A DNA stretch of 64,000 bases from assembly GCF_015240065.1 (NCBI RefSeq), contig NZ_CP060506.1, positions 682,001 to 746,000 on the forward strand, written 5' to 3'. The notes beneath the pieces were generated by a model, which was not told where the DNA came from, made no database searches, and saw only the letters and a list, made by a program, of their open reading frames with translations. Below, piece by piece: positions 1 through 7,760 of this stretch. Position 1 is the stretch's first letter; the number at the start of each line of letters is the position of its first letter. The DNA comes from Nanchangia anserum (GTDB taxonomy: Bacteria > Actinomycetota > Actinomycetes > Actinomycetales > Actinomycetaceae). The translations under genes and the position numbers were made by a program.

Positions 1-2
1 TT

Positions 3-293
3 TCGGCGATCGTCGCGCCCTCGGTCGTCGTCATGGTGTCGTGGCTGGAGGAAGGTGACGTCGAGCCGGGCGTGTCCGGGCAGATCACGGCCAGGCGCTA
101 CGCACACGGAGAACCCGGCGACGCGCTGCCCGCCGGCCTGCTGCTGTCATCGGGCGCCCCCGAGATCGAGGATTTGCTGTTGGGCCGCGTCACCCCCGAT
201 GACCTCGAGACTCACGATCACGCGCGTTCTCACTCCAAACTGCAGGCGATGAAGCATCTGGGGCGCATCATGCGCAGGAGGGGGCGCGCGTGA
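3..293 (+). CDS. C-terminal part of an unrecognised protein upstream of hisH
   Basis: The frame is open from the window edge to TGA at 291-293, so the start lies outside. The first visible residues (SAIVAPSVVVMVSW) are hydrophobic and could be the end of a membrane segment. The remainder is hydrophilic, with a basic tail (RIMRRRGRA). The stop overlaps the GTG of hisH (GTGA), so the two are probably translationally coupled. A small gene, often membrane-associated, sits before hisH in some actinobacterial histidine operons, but I do not recognise this family. Function unknown. Confidence 0.6.
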   Translation, partial: SAIVAPSVVVMVSWLEEGDVEPGVSGQITARRYAHGEPGDALPAGLLLSSGAPEIEDLLLGRVTPDDLETHDHARSHSKLQAMKHLGRIMRRRGRA

Positions 294-907
294 GTCCGCA
301 GGTCGTTGTTCTCGATTACGGATCGGGAAATGTTCGCTCGGCGTGCCGAGCACTGGAGAAGGCCGGCGCGCGCGTGCGCTTGAGCGACGATCGCGATGCC
401 GCCAGGCACGCCGACGGTCTCGTCGTCCCCGGTGTGGGGGCGTTCGACGCCGTCGCTCGGGCGCTGCGCGAGACCCAAGCCGATGACCTCATTCGCGAGA
501 GAATTGCCGCCGATGCCGCGGTGTTTGGCATCTGCGTCGGCATGCAGGTGCTCTTTAGCCAGGGTCTTGAGGGGGGAGCCGCGAGCGATGGACTCGGGGT
601 GTTTTCCGGCGACGTCTCGGCGCTGCATGCCCCGATCGTTCCCCACATGGGGTGGTCGCCGATCGAGGCCGGCGAGGGCACGCGAGTGTTTCGCGGAGTC
701 GAGGGCGAACTGTTCTACTTCGTTCACTCCTACGCGGCCCACGCGGTCCCCGCATCTCATCCGGACGCCGTCGTCACGTGGGCCGAGCACGGCGAGCGCT
801 TTGTTGCCGCGATCGAATGCGGCGCCGTGAGCGCCACCCAGTTCCATCCCGAAAAGTCGGGAGAGGCCGGCCGAGTGGTGCTGGCGAATTGGCTGGATAC
901 CCTGTAA
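290..907 (+). CDS. hisH: Imidazole glycerol phosphate synthase, glutamine amidotransferase subunit HisH
   Basis: Class I glutamine amidotransferase of histidine synthesis. It releases ammonia from glutamine for the HisF cyclase. The nucleophile Cys82 lies in GICVGMQ and the catalytic His186/Glu188 in FHPEK near the C-terminus; the N-terminus LDYGSGN is typical. At 205 aa it has the usual length. The GTG start overlaps the previous stop by 4 bp. The next gene, priA, begins 23 bp downstream, so this is the end of a histidine operon. No hisF lies in the window. Confidence 0.96.
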   Translation: MSPQVVVLDYGSGNVRSACRALEKAGARVRLSDDRDAARHADGLVVPGVGAFDAVARALRETQADDLIRERIAADAAVFGICVGMQVLFSQGLEGGAASDGLGVFSGDVSALHAPIVPHMGWSPIEAGEGTRVFRGVEGELFYFVHSYAAHAVPASHPDAVVTWAEHGERFVAAIECGAVSATQFHPEKSGEAGRVVLANWLDTL

Positions 908-930
908 GACCCTTATCCCTGGAGAACACT

Positions 931-1652
931 GTGCTTGAGATTTTGCCCGCGGTCGATGTCGTCAACGGTCAGGCCGTGCGCCTGGTACAGGGCGAGGCCG
1001 GAACTGAGACCGGCTACGGCCACCCGCTGGAGGTTGCCCGCGACTTCGCTGCGGCGGGTGCGACGTGGCTCCACCTCGTCGACCTCGACGCGGCATTCGG
1101 GCGCGGATCGAACGCCGAGCTGCTCGGTGACATCGTTCGCGAGGTTGACATGCGGGTGGAGCTGTCGGGCGGTATCCGCGATGACGATAGCCTCGCGCGT
1201 GCGCTCGACGCCGGAGCTACGCGAGTTAACCTCGGCACCGCGGCGCTGGAAGACCCCGAATGGACGGCGCGCGTCATCGGTGAGCACGGGGAGCGGATCG
1301 CCGTCGGCCTCGACGTGCGCGGGCACACGCTGGCCGCGCGCGGGTGGACCCGCGAGGGGGGCGACCTCTTCGAGGTACTCGAGCGGCTGGAACAGGCGGC
1401 TGCAAACGCTACGTCGTTACCGACGTGACGAAGGACGGCACGATGAGCGGCGTGAACGTCGAGCTGCTGCGCGAGGTGTGCGGCCACACGTCCGCCCCGG
1501 TGGTGGCCTCGGGTGGGGTCTCGACGCTGGACGATTTGCGCGCCCTGCGTGACCTCGTTGACGTCGGCGTCGAGGGTGCGATCGTCGGTAAAGCCCTGTA
1601 CGCCGGCGCCTTCACCCTTGAGGAGGCCCTGGCCGTCGGGGAGGGACGGTGA
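931..1652 (+). pseudogene. priA: Bifunctional HisA/TrpF isomerase PriA, interrupted by a -1 frameshift
   Basis: Phosphoribosyl isomerase, a (beta/alpha)8 barrel. In actinobacteria PriA serves both histidine (ProFAR) and tryptophan (PRA) synthesis. The N-terminal part ([34 protein letters not shown]) reads from GTG 931 in frame 1 and stops at 1428. The remainder ([24 protein letters not shown]) continues in another frame to 1652. One base is missing near 1397-1400: GCGGCTGC is seen where GCGGGCTGC would restore A-G-C-K-R. The repaired protein is 240 aa, normal for the family, and regains the second catalytic Asp in TKDGT. No trpF lies nearby. Either a real lesion or a sequencing error in a G run. 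Confidence 0.9.
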
Positions 1653-2389
1653 TCTCCGAGGCGCAGCGCGAGAAGCTGGCGCAGCGTCTGCTGAAACCGC
1701 GCTCGCGCGATACCGGAGCAGCTGATCCTCGCCTGCTGGAGGCGCTGGCACGTCCCGCACTGAGCGAGCGGCTCGTCGGCGTCGTCGAGGCGCTGGCCGA
1801 TGCGCGGGTGATCGTCCCGCTCTATCCCCACGCCCGTCCCGACACCCTGGAGCAGGCCCGTGAGGAATCCGCCGCGCTCGACGACGCTGGCGTGACGACT
1901 GTTGCCCTGGATGCGACCCGACAGGCCATGGCGGTATTCAGCTCGGTCGACGCGCTGGCGGCCTACGACCCGCAAGCGCGCCCGGCACCTCTCAGCGTTC
2001 GTCGGGCGTGCCTCATGGCGGTTGCCGGTCCGGCTCGGCTCCTCCTCGACGGCTCCCTGGCGATTCCTCGCCCGGCGGTTGCGGCGTTGGCGCAAGGCGA
2101 CACGTGGCTACCGGCGTGGGCGGATACCGAGCTGGGGCGCCTTATCGACGATGCCCTGGCGGATCTCGGGATTTCCGGAGTGCGGCTTGAGCCGGCTGAA
2201 CTCGCGCGCGACCGCATCATCGTGCCGATAGCGGCGGGAACCGAGGACGTGCGCGCGCGCCTGACCGAGGCGACGCGCCGGCTCGGTTCGCTCGAGCGCC
2301 TCATCGTCGCCACGGACACGATCGAGGTAGCTCCCGTCCGCGCCGCTGGGCGTCGTGATGGTGAGCACACGCGCGACACCCGCGCGTGA
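1649..2389 (+). CDS. SseB-like N-terminal domain protein
   Basis: A 246-aa protein whose GTG start overlaps the priA stop (GTGA), so it is coupled to the histidine operon. Residues about 48-150 ([37 protein letters not shown]) resemble the SseB N-terminal domain common in actinobacteria next to hisA/priA. The C-terminal half has an LSD-like alpha/beta pattern without catalytic motifs I can name. The terminal 15 residues are charged. Molecular role is unknown; the family name is inferred from motif spacing and gene position. Confidence 0.7.
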   Translation: MISEAQREKLAQRLLKPRSRDTGAADPRLLEALARPALSERLVGVVEALADARVIVPLYPHARPDTLEQAREESAALDDAGVTTVALDATRQAMAVFSSVDALAAYDPQARPAPLSVRRACLMAVAGPARLLLDGSLAIPRPAVAALAQGDTWLPAWADTELGRLIDDALADLGISGVRLEPAELARDRIIVPIAAGTEDVRARLTEATRRLGSLERLIVATDTIEVAPVRAAGRRDGEHTRDTRA

Positions 2390-2414
2390 CAGGCCCACGC
2401 CGGGATGCTACCGT
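2386..2414 (+). promoter_or_regulatory. Candidate sigma-A promoter of the infC operon
   Basis: GTGACA (2386-2391) and TACCGT (2409-2414) are separated by 17 bp. The -35 overlaps the stop of the upstream gene. A start near 2421 would give a leader of about 160 nt before infC. Confidence 0.5.
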
Positions 2415-2420
2415 TGGGGC

Positions 2421-2519
2421 AGAACCTCAGTGGTTCTCCCCAAGACATGGGCAAGTGGAGTTTCTCCCACCTGGGATCCGACGCGGATCCGGGTAGTGCA
2501 TCGGTAACACCGATTGAGA
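2421..2519 (+). promoter_or_regulatory. Structured leader RNA of infC-rpmI-rplT
   Basis: The leader holds several hairpins: AGAACC/GGTTCT near 2421-2437, GGATCC-N5-GGATCC near 2473-2490, and ATCGGT/ACCGAT near 2500-2514. These are followed directly by an intrinsic terminator and then infC. Such a layout fits attenuation or autoregulation of an IF3-L35-L20 operon, which is known in other bacteria through L20 or IF3. The sequence TGGGCAAGTGG (2448-2458) recurs exactly in the rplU leader (26910-26920). The mechanism here is inferred. Confidence 0.5.
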
Positions 2520-2551
2520 GCCTCCGCGCGCCTGGCGTACGGAGGCTTTTT
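2520..2551 (+). terminator. Intrinsic terminator or attenuator ahead of infC
   Basis: Perfect 7-bp stem GCCTCCG (2520-2526)/CGGAGGC (2540-2546), then TTTTT (2547-2551). It lies between the predicted promoter and the infC ribosome binding site, so it probably attenuates infC rather than ending the upstream operon. Confidence 0.7.
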
Positions 2552-2580
2552 CGTGCGCGCAACTCGAGAAGGAGCATCTC

Positions 2581-3225
2581 ATCAGCGCTGAACCGCGTAT
2601 CAACGATCGCATCCGTGTTCCCGAGGTCCGTCTCGTCGGGCCCGACGGCGAACAGGTGGGTGTCGTTAAGGTCGAGAACGCTCTTCGGCTGGCTCGCGAA
2701 GCCAACCTTGACCTCGTCGAGGTGGCCCCGCAGGCGCGCCCGCCGGTTGCGAAGCTCATGGATTACGGCAAGTACAAGTACGAGGCCGCGCAAAAGGCCC
2801 GCAATGCGCGTCGTAATCAGGCGAACTCGCAGCTGAAGGAGATTCGGTTCCGCCTGAAGATCGACGACCATGACTTTGAGACCAAGAAGGGTCACGTCGT
2901 GCGCTTCCTCAATGGCGGCGACAAGGTCAAGGTCATGATCATGTTCCGCGGACGCGAGCAGTCTCGCCCGGAAATGGGTGTGCGCTTGCTGCAGCGGTTG
3001 GCTGACGACGTATCGGAGCTGGCTACCGTCGAGTCGATGCCGCGCCAGGACGGGCGCAACATGACGATGGTCTTGGCGCCGACGAAGAAGAAGCAGCAGA
3101 CGAAGTCGGATCAGCGTCGCAATCGCGAGGCGGCGAAGGGTCGCAAGCCCAATCGCCAGCAGCTGAAGGACGAGCGCAAGGCTCGCCGTGCCGCCGAGGC
3201 CGAGGCGCGCTCAGACGAGGACTGA
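2581..3225 (+). CDS. infC: Translation initiation factor IF-3 with a rare AUC start codon
   Basis: IF3 binds the 30S subunit and checks start-codon fidelity. The 214-aa protein has the N domain ([36 protein letters not shown]), a helical linker, and the C domain ([31 protein letters not shown]). A basic tail of about 40 residues rich in K/R/E follows. I place the start at ATC 2581. AAGGAG (2569-2574) lies 6 nt upstream, and the N-terminal family sequence [11 protein letters not shown] follows immediately; the first GTG (2656) would delete that domain. Rare AUU/AUC starts on infC are a known autoregulatory device. First gene of infC-rpmI-rplT. Confidence 0.95.
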   Translation: MSAEPRINDRIRVPEVRLVGPDGEQVGVVKVENALRLAREANLDLVEVAPQARPPVAKLMDYGKYKYEAAQKARNARRNQANSQLKEIRFRLKIDDHDFETKKGHVVRFLNGGDKVKVMIMFRGREQSRPEMGVRLLQRLADDVSELATVESMPRQDGRNMTMVLAPTKKKQQTKSDQRRNREAAKGRKPNRQQLKDERKARRAAEAEARSDED

Positions 3226-3301
3226 CCACTGATGCACCCCGTGTCCCACTGGTCGCGGGGAAGAGTGCTGGCGCGAGCCAGCTGAGTGAGGAAATAGAAC
3301 A

Positions 3302-3500
3302 ATGCCGAAGATGAAGACGCACTCCGGTGCCAAGAAGCGTTTCCGCACGCACCACCGGTTCGGGCAAGATCATGCGCGAGCGCGCGGGCAAGCGTCACCT
3401 GCTCGAGCACAAGAGCTCGCGCGTGACCCGGCGCCTGTCGAAGGACCAGGTTCTCGCCCCCGCCGACGTCAAGCAGGCCAAGAAGCTGCTCGGCAAGTAG
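3302..3500 (+). pseudogene. rpmI: 50S ribosomal protein L35, frameshifted by a 4-bp duplication
   Basis: The start MPKMKTHSGAKKRFR is in frame from ATG 3302. The rest (TGSGKIMRERAGKRHLLEHK, then RRLSKDQVLAPADVKQAKKL) reads in another frame to TAG 3498-3500. GCAC is repeated in tandem at 3345-3348 and 3349-3352. Removing one copy gives a 64-aa protein, exactly normal L35 length, with a continuous FRTTGSGK. As printed, the frame runs on to 3517 as an unrelated Arg/Gln-rich tail. The gene sits in the conserved infC-rpmI-rplT order. Slippage allele or assembly error; translated as printed, no L35 would be made. Confidence 0.9.
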
Positions 3501-3529
3501 CTAAACGCAGGCTGTAAGGAGAAAAGCAG

Positions 3530-3913
3530 ATGGCACGTGTGAAGAGGGCGATTAACGCCAAGAAGAAGCGTCGCGACGTTCTGGCTCAGGCGTCGGGCTA
3601 CCGCGGACAGCGCTCGCGGCTGTACCGCAAGGCCAAGGAACAGGTCACGCACTCGGGCGTGTACGCGTTCAACGACCGCCGCAAGCGCAAGAACGACTTC
3701 CGCAAGCTGTGGATTCAGCGCATCAACGCTGCTGCTCGCGCCGAGGGCATGACGTACAACCGCTTCATCCAGGGGCTGCGCCTGGCGGGTATTGAGATCG
3801 ACCGCCGGATGCTTGCCGACCTGGCTGTGCGTGACGCCAACGCGTTCGCCGAGCTGGTCAAGGCCGCGAAAGCCGCGCTGCCGGCCGACGTCAACGCGCC
3901 CGCCGCGTCCTAG
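3530..3913 (+). CDS. rplT: 50S ribosomal protein L20
   Basis: L20 is needed for early 50S assembly and in some bacteria represses its own operon. The 127-aa protein has the basic N-terminal extension ([18 protein letters not shown]) and the globular RNA-binding part ([27 protein letters not shown]-like [18 protein letters not shown]). AAGGAG lies about 10 nt before the ATG. It follows rpmI by 29 bp. Confidence 0.98.
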   Translation: MARVKRAINAKKKRRDVLAQASGYRGQRSRLYRKAKEQVTHSGVYAFNDRRKRKNDFRKLWIQRINAAARAEGMTYNRFIQGLRLAGIEIDRRMLADLAVRDANAFAELVKAAKAALPADVNAPAAS

Positions 3914-3919
3914 TTCTTC

Positions 3920-4750
3920 GTGAACTCTTCCGCCCGCCCGGCCCGCCTCGACGACCCGAACGCCCGCAGTGTGCGTAAGGTCGCGGGGCTGGCCGGGCGG
4001 GTGCGTCGTACCAAGACGGGCTTGACGCTCGTTGAAGGACCCCAGGCCGCCCGCGAGGCGGTGGCATGGGTACCGGAGGCGATCAAGGACCTCTACGTCA
4101 CCGATCGCTGCGCCGCGGATCACGCTGACATCGTTGCCGACGCGCGAGCGGCGGGGGTGTGGATCCACCCGGTAAGCGAGACCGTCGCACGTGCGATCGC
4201 GCCCGCGGCTCAAGGCATCGTCGCGGTCGCTCGCACCGAGGCGATGATGACGTCGCTGCCGGTTGCGCTTGAGGCAGCCTCGCCATTCCTCGTGATTCTG
4301 CCGCGCACCCAAGATCCGGGCAATGCGGGAACGATCGTTCGCCTGGCCGACGCCGCGGGTGCTCACGCCGTCATCGCGTGCACGGGCACCGTTGACCTCA
4401 CCTCGCCCAAAGTCATTCGTGCGTCGGTGGGGTCGGTGTTTCACGTGCCGCTCGTCCAGGACGTCAGTCTGGAGGAGGTTTCCGCAGCGTGTAAGAGCGC
4501 CGGCATTCGGCTCGTCGGTGCCGACGGACACGCCGAGGCCGGTCTCGACGATGTCATTGACGAGACCGGTCGAATCGGCTGGGTTTTCGGCAACGAGGCG
4601 CAGGGGCTGAGCGCGGCCGAGATCGCCCATCTGGACGCGACGGCGCGGCTTGGCATGTGGGGGCACGCCGAGTCCTACAACGTCGCCTCGGCCGCTGCCA
4701 TTTGCCTGTATGCGACCGCGTGCGCTCGTCAGGAGCATCGTGGACGCTAG
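3920..4750 (+). CDS. TrmH/SpoU-family RNA 2'-O-methyltransferase
   Basis: SAM-dependent 2'-O-ribose methyltransferase of the SPOUT superfamily; the target (rRNA or tRNA) cannot be told from sequence. The N-terminal substrate-binding region (RSVRKVAGLAGRVRRTKTG, LVEGPQAAREAV) precedes the knotted catalytic domain. The latter has motif 1 (QDPGNAGTIVRLADAAG), motif 2 (VFGNEAQGLS) and motif 3 (GHAESYNVASAAAICLY). The GTG start lies 7 bp after rplT, as in many actinobacteria. The 3' end overlaps the thiL start. Confidence 0.92.
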   Translation: MNSSARPARLDDPNARSVRKVAGLAGRVRRTKTGLTLVEGPQAAREAVAWVPEAIKDLYVTDRCAADHADIVADARAAGVWIHPVSETVARAIAPAAQGIVAVARTEAMMTSLPVALEAASPFLVILPRTQDPGNAGTIVRLADAAGAHAVIACTGTVDLTSPKVIRASVGSVFHVPLVQDVSLEEVSAACKSAGIRLVGADGHAEAGLDDVIDETGRIGWVFGNEAQGLSAAEIAHLDATARLGMWGHAESYNVASAAAICLYATACARQEHRGR

Positions 4751-5732
4751 TGAATTGGGAGAGGACGGCGTTCTCGCCCTCATCTCCGACGTTCTCACAT
4801 CCGCGCCGACGACGATCGTGGGTCCCGGCGATGACTGCGCCGTTCTCGAGGTCACCGGCCCCGTCGTCGCGACGACCGACGTGCTCGTCGAGGGTGAACA
4901 TTTCGTCCAGGACTGGTCGAGTCCGTACGACATCGGGGAACGCGCGGCTGCGCAGAACCTTGCCGACGTCGCCGCGATGGGCGCTCACCCGAGCGCTTTG
5001 GTCGTCGGCATGGCGCTTCCCGGCCACGCCGCGGGGGAGTGGGTGCGCGAATGCGCACGTGGCCTTGCCGATCGCGCCCGGGCAATAGGTGCGGGGATCG
5101 AGGGTGGTGACCTGACGCGGTCGCGTGGCGGGATCGTCATCTCGGTGACGGCGCTGGGCGATCTGCGCGGACGCACGCCGGTGCTGCGCAGCGGCGCCCG
5201 CGTGGGCGACGCCATCGTCATTGCCGGCACGCTCGGGATGTCGCGGACCGGCTTCGAACTCTACGATGCCGGCCGGATGACACCGACGGGCCTAGCCGAG
5301 GAGGCGACGAGCGAGAAACCCGTGCGCGAGCTCGCCGAGGCATGCGCCGCGGTGTTTCGCGCCCCAAATCCGCCGTTGCACACAGCCATTGGAGCGGCGG
5401 CCCGCCTCCACGCGATGATGGACGTTTCGGACGGACTGGCGCGCGACTGCCAACGCATCGCGAGAGCATCGGGCGTCTCGATGTGTCTCGATTCGACGCT
5501 GTTGGCCCCTGATTGTCAACGCGTGGCACCCCTGGACGAGCTGTGCCGTTCCACCGCGTGGTCTCGGGTGCTGCGTGGGGGAGAGGACCACGCGTTCGTT
5601 GCGACGTGCGCTCCGGATGCTATTCCCACCGGATTCCGGATCATTGGCTCGGTGGAGTCGGCCTCGGGCATCGACGTGTCCGTGGATTCGCAACCGCTGA
5701 CGGGGCCGCTGGGGTGGGAATCCCTCGCGTAA
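4740..5732 (+). CDS. thiL: Thiamine-monophosphate kinase ThiL
   Basis: Phosphorylates thiamine monophosphate to the active cofactor thiamine diphosphate with ATP. The 330-aa protein shows the N-terminal GEDGVLALI, the Mg/ATP motif GPGDDCAVL, TTDVLVEGEHF, NLADVAAMGA, GGDLTRS, and the C-domain motif MMDVSDGLARD. GTG 4740 was chosen because AGGAG lies 4 nt upstream and it starts just before the family N-terminus. It overlaps the trmH stop by 11 bp, so the two are probably co-translated. No TPP riboswitch was seen upstream. Confidence 0.94.
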   Translation: MDASELGEDGVLALISDVLTSAPTTIVGPGDDCAVLEVTGPVVATTDVLVEGEHFVQDWSSPYDIGERAAAQNLADVAAMGAHPSALVVGMALPGHAAGEWVRECARGLADRARAIGAGIEGGDLTRSRGGIVISVTALGDLRGRTPVLRSGARVGDAIVIAGTLGMSRTGFELYDAGRMTPTGLAEEATSEKPVRELAEACAAVFRAPNPPLHTAIGAAARLHAMMDVSDGLARDCQRIARASGVSMCLDSTLLAPDCQRVAPLDELCRSTAWSRVLRGGEDHAFVATCAPDAIPTGFRIIGSVESASGIDVSVDSQPLTGPLGWESLA

Positions 5733-5736
5733 ACCC

Positions 5737-5765
5737 GGGACTTTTGTCTCATGCGGGCTTAGGCT
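5737..5765 (+). promoter_or_regulatory. Candidate aspA promoter with a DosR/DevR-like box at -35
   Basis: GGGACTTTTGTCTC (5737-5750) matches 12 of 14 core positions of the mycobacterial DosR box GGGACTWWAGTCCC. A -10 like hexamer TAGGCT (5760-5765) lies 17 bp after GGGACT, so the box covers the -35. The regulator encoded at 15369-16040 keeps the DosR DNA-contact residues. Binding is inferred. Confidence 0.45.
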
Positions 5766-5831
5766 GTCATCAGACCCAGATCGGGTCGACGTGAGGCACG
5801 AGCGAGGGAGCTCGGGCAAGGAAGGACGGTC

Positions 5832-7283
5832 ATGGCTCGGATCGAGGAAGACCTGCTCGGTACCAAAGAAATTCCCGATGACGCCTACTACGGCATCCAT
5901 ACGGCGCGGGCCATCGAGAATTTCTCGTTGTCGGGGACCCGGATACGCGACGTTCCTCATTTCGTTCGAGCGATGGCGCAGGTGAAGAAGGCTTCGGCGT
6001 TAGCAAACGGCGACTGCCACGTCCTGCCCAGTGACGTCGTCGACGCGATCGTGTGGGCGTGCGATGCGATCATCGAGCATGACCGCTGCATCGACCAGTT
6101 TCCCGAGGATGTCTTTCAGGGCGGCGCCGGAACCTCGGTGAACATGAACGCTAACGAGGTCATCGCCAACCTCGCGCTGGAGCACCTTGGCTATCCCAAG
6201 GGCAGCTACCACATCATCCATCCCAACGACGACGTCAATAAGTCACAGTCGACGAACGACGCCTATCCGACGGGGTTTCGCTTGGCGACGTACGCGCTCG
6301 TCGAGGAGTTGAAGACCGTGCTCGCCGATCTCGTCGACGCGTTCCTCGATAAGGGCCACGAGTTTGCCGACATCATCAAGATGGGACGTACCCAGCTCCA
6401 AGATGCCGTACCCATGACGCTGGGGCAGGAGTTTTGCGGCTGGGGCCGCAACCTGCGCGAAGACTTGAAGACGATCGACAACGCACAAAACCTCTTGCTC
6501 GAGGTCAATCTTGGTGGGACAGCCATCGGCACCGGGTTGAACACACCCGACGGCTATCCCGAGGTGGCGGCCGCGCGACTGGCCGAGGTAACGGGCTATC
6601 CCATCACCCGGGCCGAGGACTTGGTCGAGGCGACCCCCGATAACGGCGCCTACGTTATGGTTCACGCGACGCTCAAGCGCTTGGCGATGAAACTGTCCAA
6701 GACGTGCAACGATCTGCGCCTGCTGGCGTCAGGGCCGCGGTGCGGGCTCAACGAGATCAACCTGCCACAGCTGCAAGCGGGATCCTCGATCATGCCGGCG
6801 AAGGTCAATCCCGTCATCCCCGAGGTCGTCAATCAAGTGTGTTTCAAGGTCATCGGTAACGACGTGACGGTGACGATGGCCGCCGAAGCCGGGCAGCTCG
6901 AACTCAACGTCATGGAGCCGGCGCTAGCCGAGGCCATGTTCGAGTCGATCACGCTACTGCGCAACGCCTGTGACACGCTGCGCAGCAAGTGCATCGTCGG
7001 GATCAGCGCTAATCCCGAGCGCTGCCGCGACTACGTCGAGAACTCCATCGGGGTCGTCACGTATTTCAACGACGTGTTGGGACACGGAATCGGCGACACG
7101 ATCGGCAAGGAGAGCGCCCGGACGGGAACGAGCGTGCGCGAACTCATCATCGAGCGCGGTCTCCTCGATGCCACAGAGGTCGATGCGATCCTCTCGCCCG
7201 ACAATCTCATGAATCCGACCTACCACGGGCGCACGTTCGCCCCGGGGGAGACGGCCATCCCGATCCGAGCGGCCCGCGGCTAA
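5832..7283 (+). CDS. aspA: Aspartate ammonia-lyase
   Basis: Converts L-aspartate to fumarate and ammonia, feeding fumarate respiration or the C4-dicarboxylate pool when oxygen is low. The 483-aa protein has the superfamily landmarks in order: [69 protein letters not shown], and the signature loop [11 protein letters not shown] carrying the catalytic serine. Aspartase rather than fumarase is supported by the N-terminal region and the VNKSQSTND pattern. AAGGA precedes the ATG. It is a single-gene unit, ended by a strong hairpin and preceded by a DosR-like box. Confidence 0.94.
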   Translation: MARIEEDLLGTKEIPDDAYYGIHTARAIENFSLSGTRIRDVPHFVRAMAQVKKASALANGDCHVLPSDVVDAIVWACDAIIEHDRCIDQFPEDVFQGGAGTSVNMNANEVIANLALEHLGYPKGSYHIIHPNDDVNKSQSTNDAYPTGFRLATYALVEELKTVLADLVDAFLDKGHEFADIIKMGRTQLQDAVPMTLGQEFCGWGRNLREDLKTIDNAQNLLLEVNLGGTAIGTGLNTPDGYPEVAAARLAEVTGYPITRAEDLVEATPDNGAYVMVHATLKRLAMKLSKTCNDLRLLASGPRCGLNEINLPQLQAGSSIMPAKVNPVIPEVVNQVCFKVIGNDVTVTMAAEAGQLELNVMEPALAEAMFESITLLRNACDTLRSKCIVGISANPERCRDYVENSIGVVTYFNDVLGHGIGDTIGKESARTGTSVRELIIERGLLDATEVDAILSPDNLMNPTYHGRTFAPGETAIPIRAARG

Positions 7284-7289
7284 CTATGG

Positions 7290-7327
7290 CCGGGTCGGCG
7301 GTACCCGATGGGGAGCCGCCGACCCGG
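7290..7327 (+). terminator. Strong hairpin after aspA
   Basis: Perfect 12-bp GC-rich stem CCGGGTCGGCGG (7290-7301)/CCGCCGACCCGG (7316-7327), 14-nt loop, only 6 bp after the stop. No T tract follows, so it is a terminator or a 3'-end stabiliser. Confidence 0.65.
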
Positions 7328-7347
7328 AGAGGTGTGCAGATACACAA

Positions 7348-7373
7348 ACCGCCGCATGATCTCATGCGGCGGT
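7348..7373 (-). terminator. Intrinsic terminator of rpmB
   Basis: 12-bp inverted repeat ACCGCCGCATGA/TCATGCGGCGGT just past the rpmB stop. Read on the minus strand the hairpin is followed by TTTG and a T-rich stretch. Confidence 0.7.
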
Positions 7374-7389
7374 CTCGAGAGTCAGCAGG

Positions 7390-7581
7390 TTAGGCGCTAC
7401 GCTGAACCTTGTCCGACTTGATGCACTTCGTGCACACGTTCAGGCGCTTCGGCGCGCCCTTGACGATGGCGCGCACACGCTGAATGTTCGGGTTGAAACG
7501 GCGGTTCGTGCGGCGGTGAGAGTGCGAAACGCTCTTCCCAAAGCCCGGGCCCTTACCGCAGACGTCACACTTGGCAGCCAC
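7390..7581 (-). CDS. rpmB: 50S ribosomal protein L28 (zinc-binding type)
   Basis: A 63-aa L28 with N-terminal [14 protein letters not shown], the basic centre [16 protein letters not shown], and C-terminal VCTKCIKS. The two CxxC pairs mark the zinc-binding (C+) form. It is transcribed away from the DAK2-recG block, as in other actinobacteria, and has its own terminator. Confidence 0.97.
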   Translation of the reverse strand: MAAKCDVCGKGPGFGKSVSHSHRRTNRRFNPNIQRVRAIVKGAPKRLNVCTKCIKSDKVQRSA

Positions 7582-7760
7582 GATCGGCCTCCTCGATAAT
7601 CCTCATGTCCTCATTTGTGTCGCGCAGGCACAGGCCCGCGCATGGCAACTGTGCCACCCTACCGCGACCGCGTGCGCCTCACAAAACGTGATCGCGTAAG
7701 TGTGCGAGGACTCACCAGGCGCGCCACTTAGACTAGGACGTGAGAAAAAGGAGGCGCGCG

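Noticed and set aside
4600..4740. TPP riboswitch before thiL
   Set aside because: thiL starts inside the end of trmH; none of the conserved THI-box sequence is present.
3395..4933. 512-aa open frame antisense to rplT and trmH
   Set aside because: Covers parts of three conserved genes and has no domain of its own.
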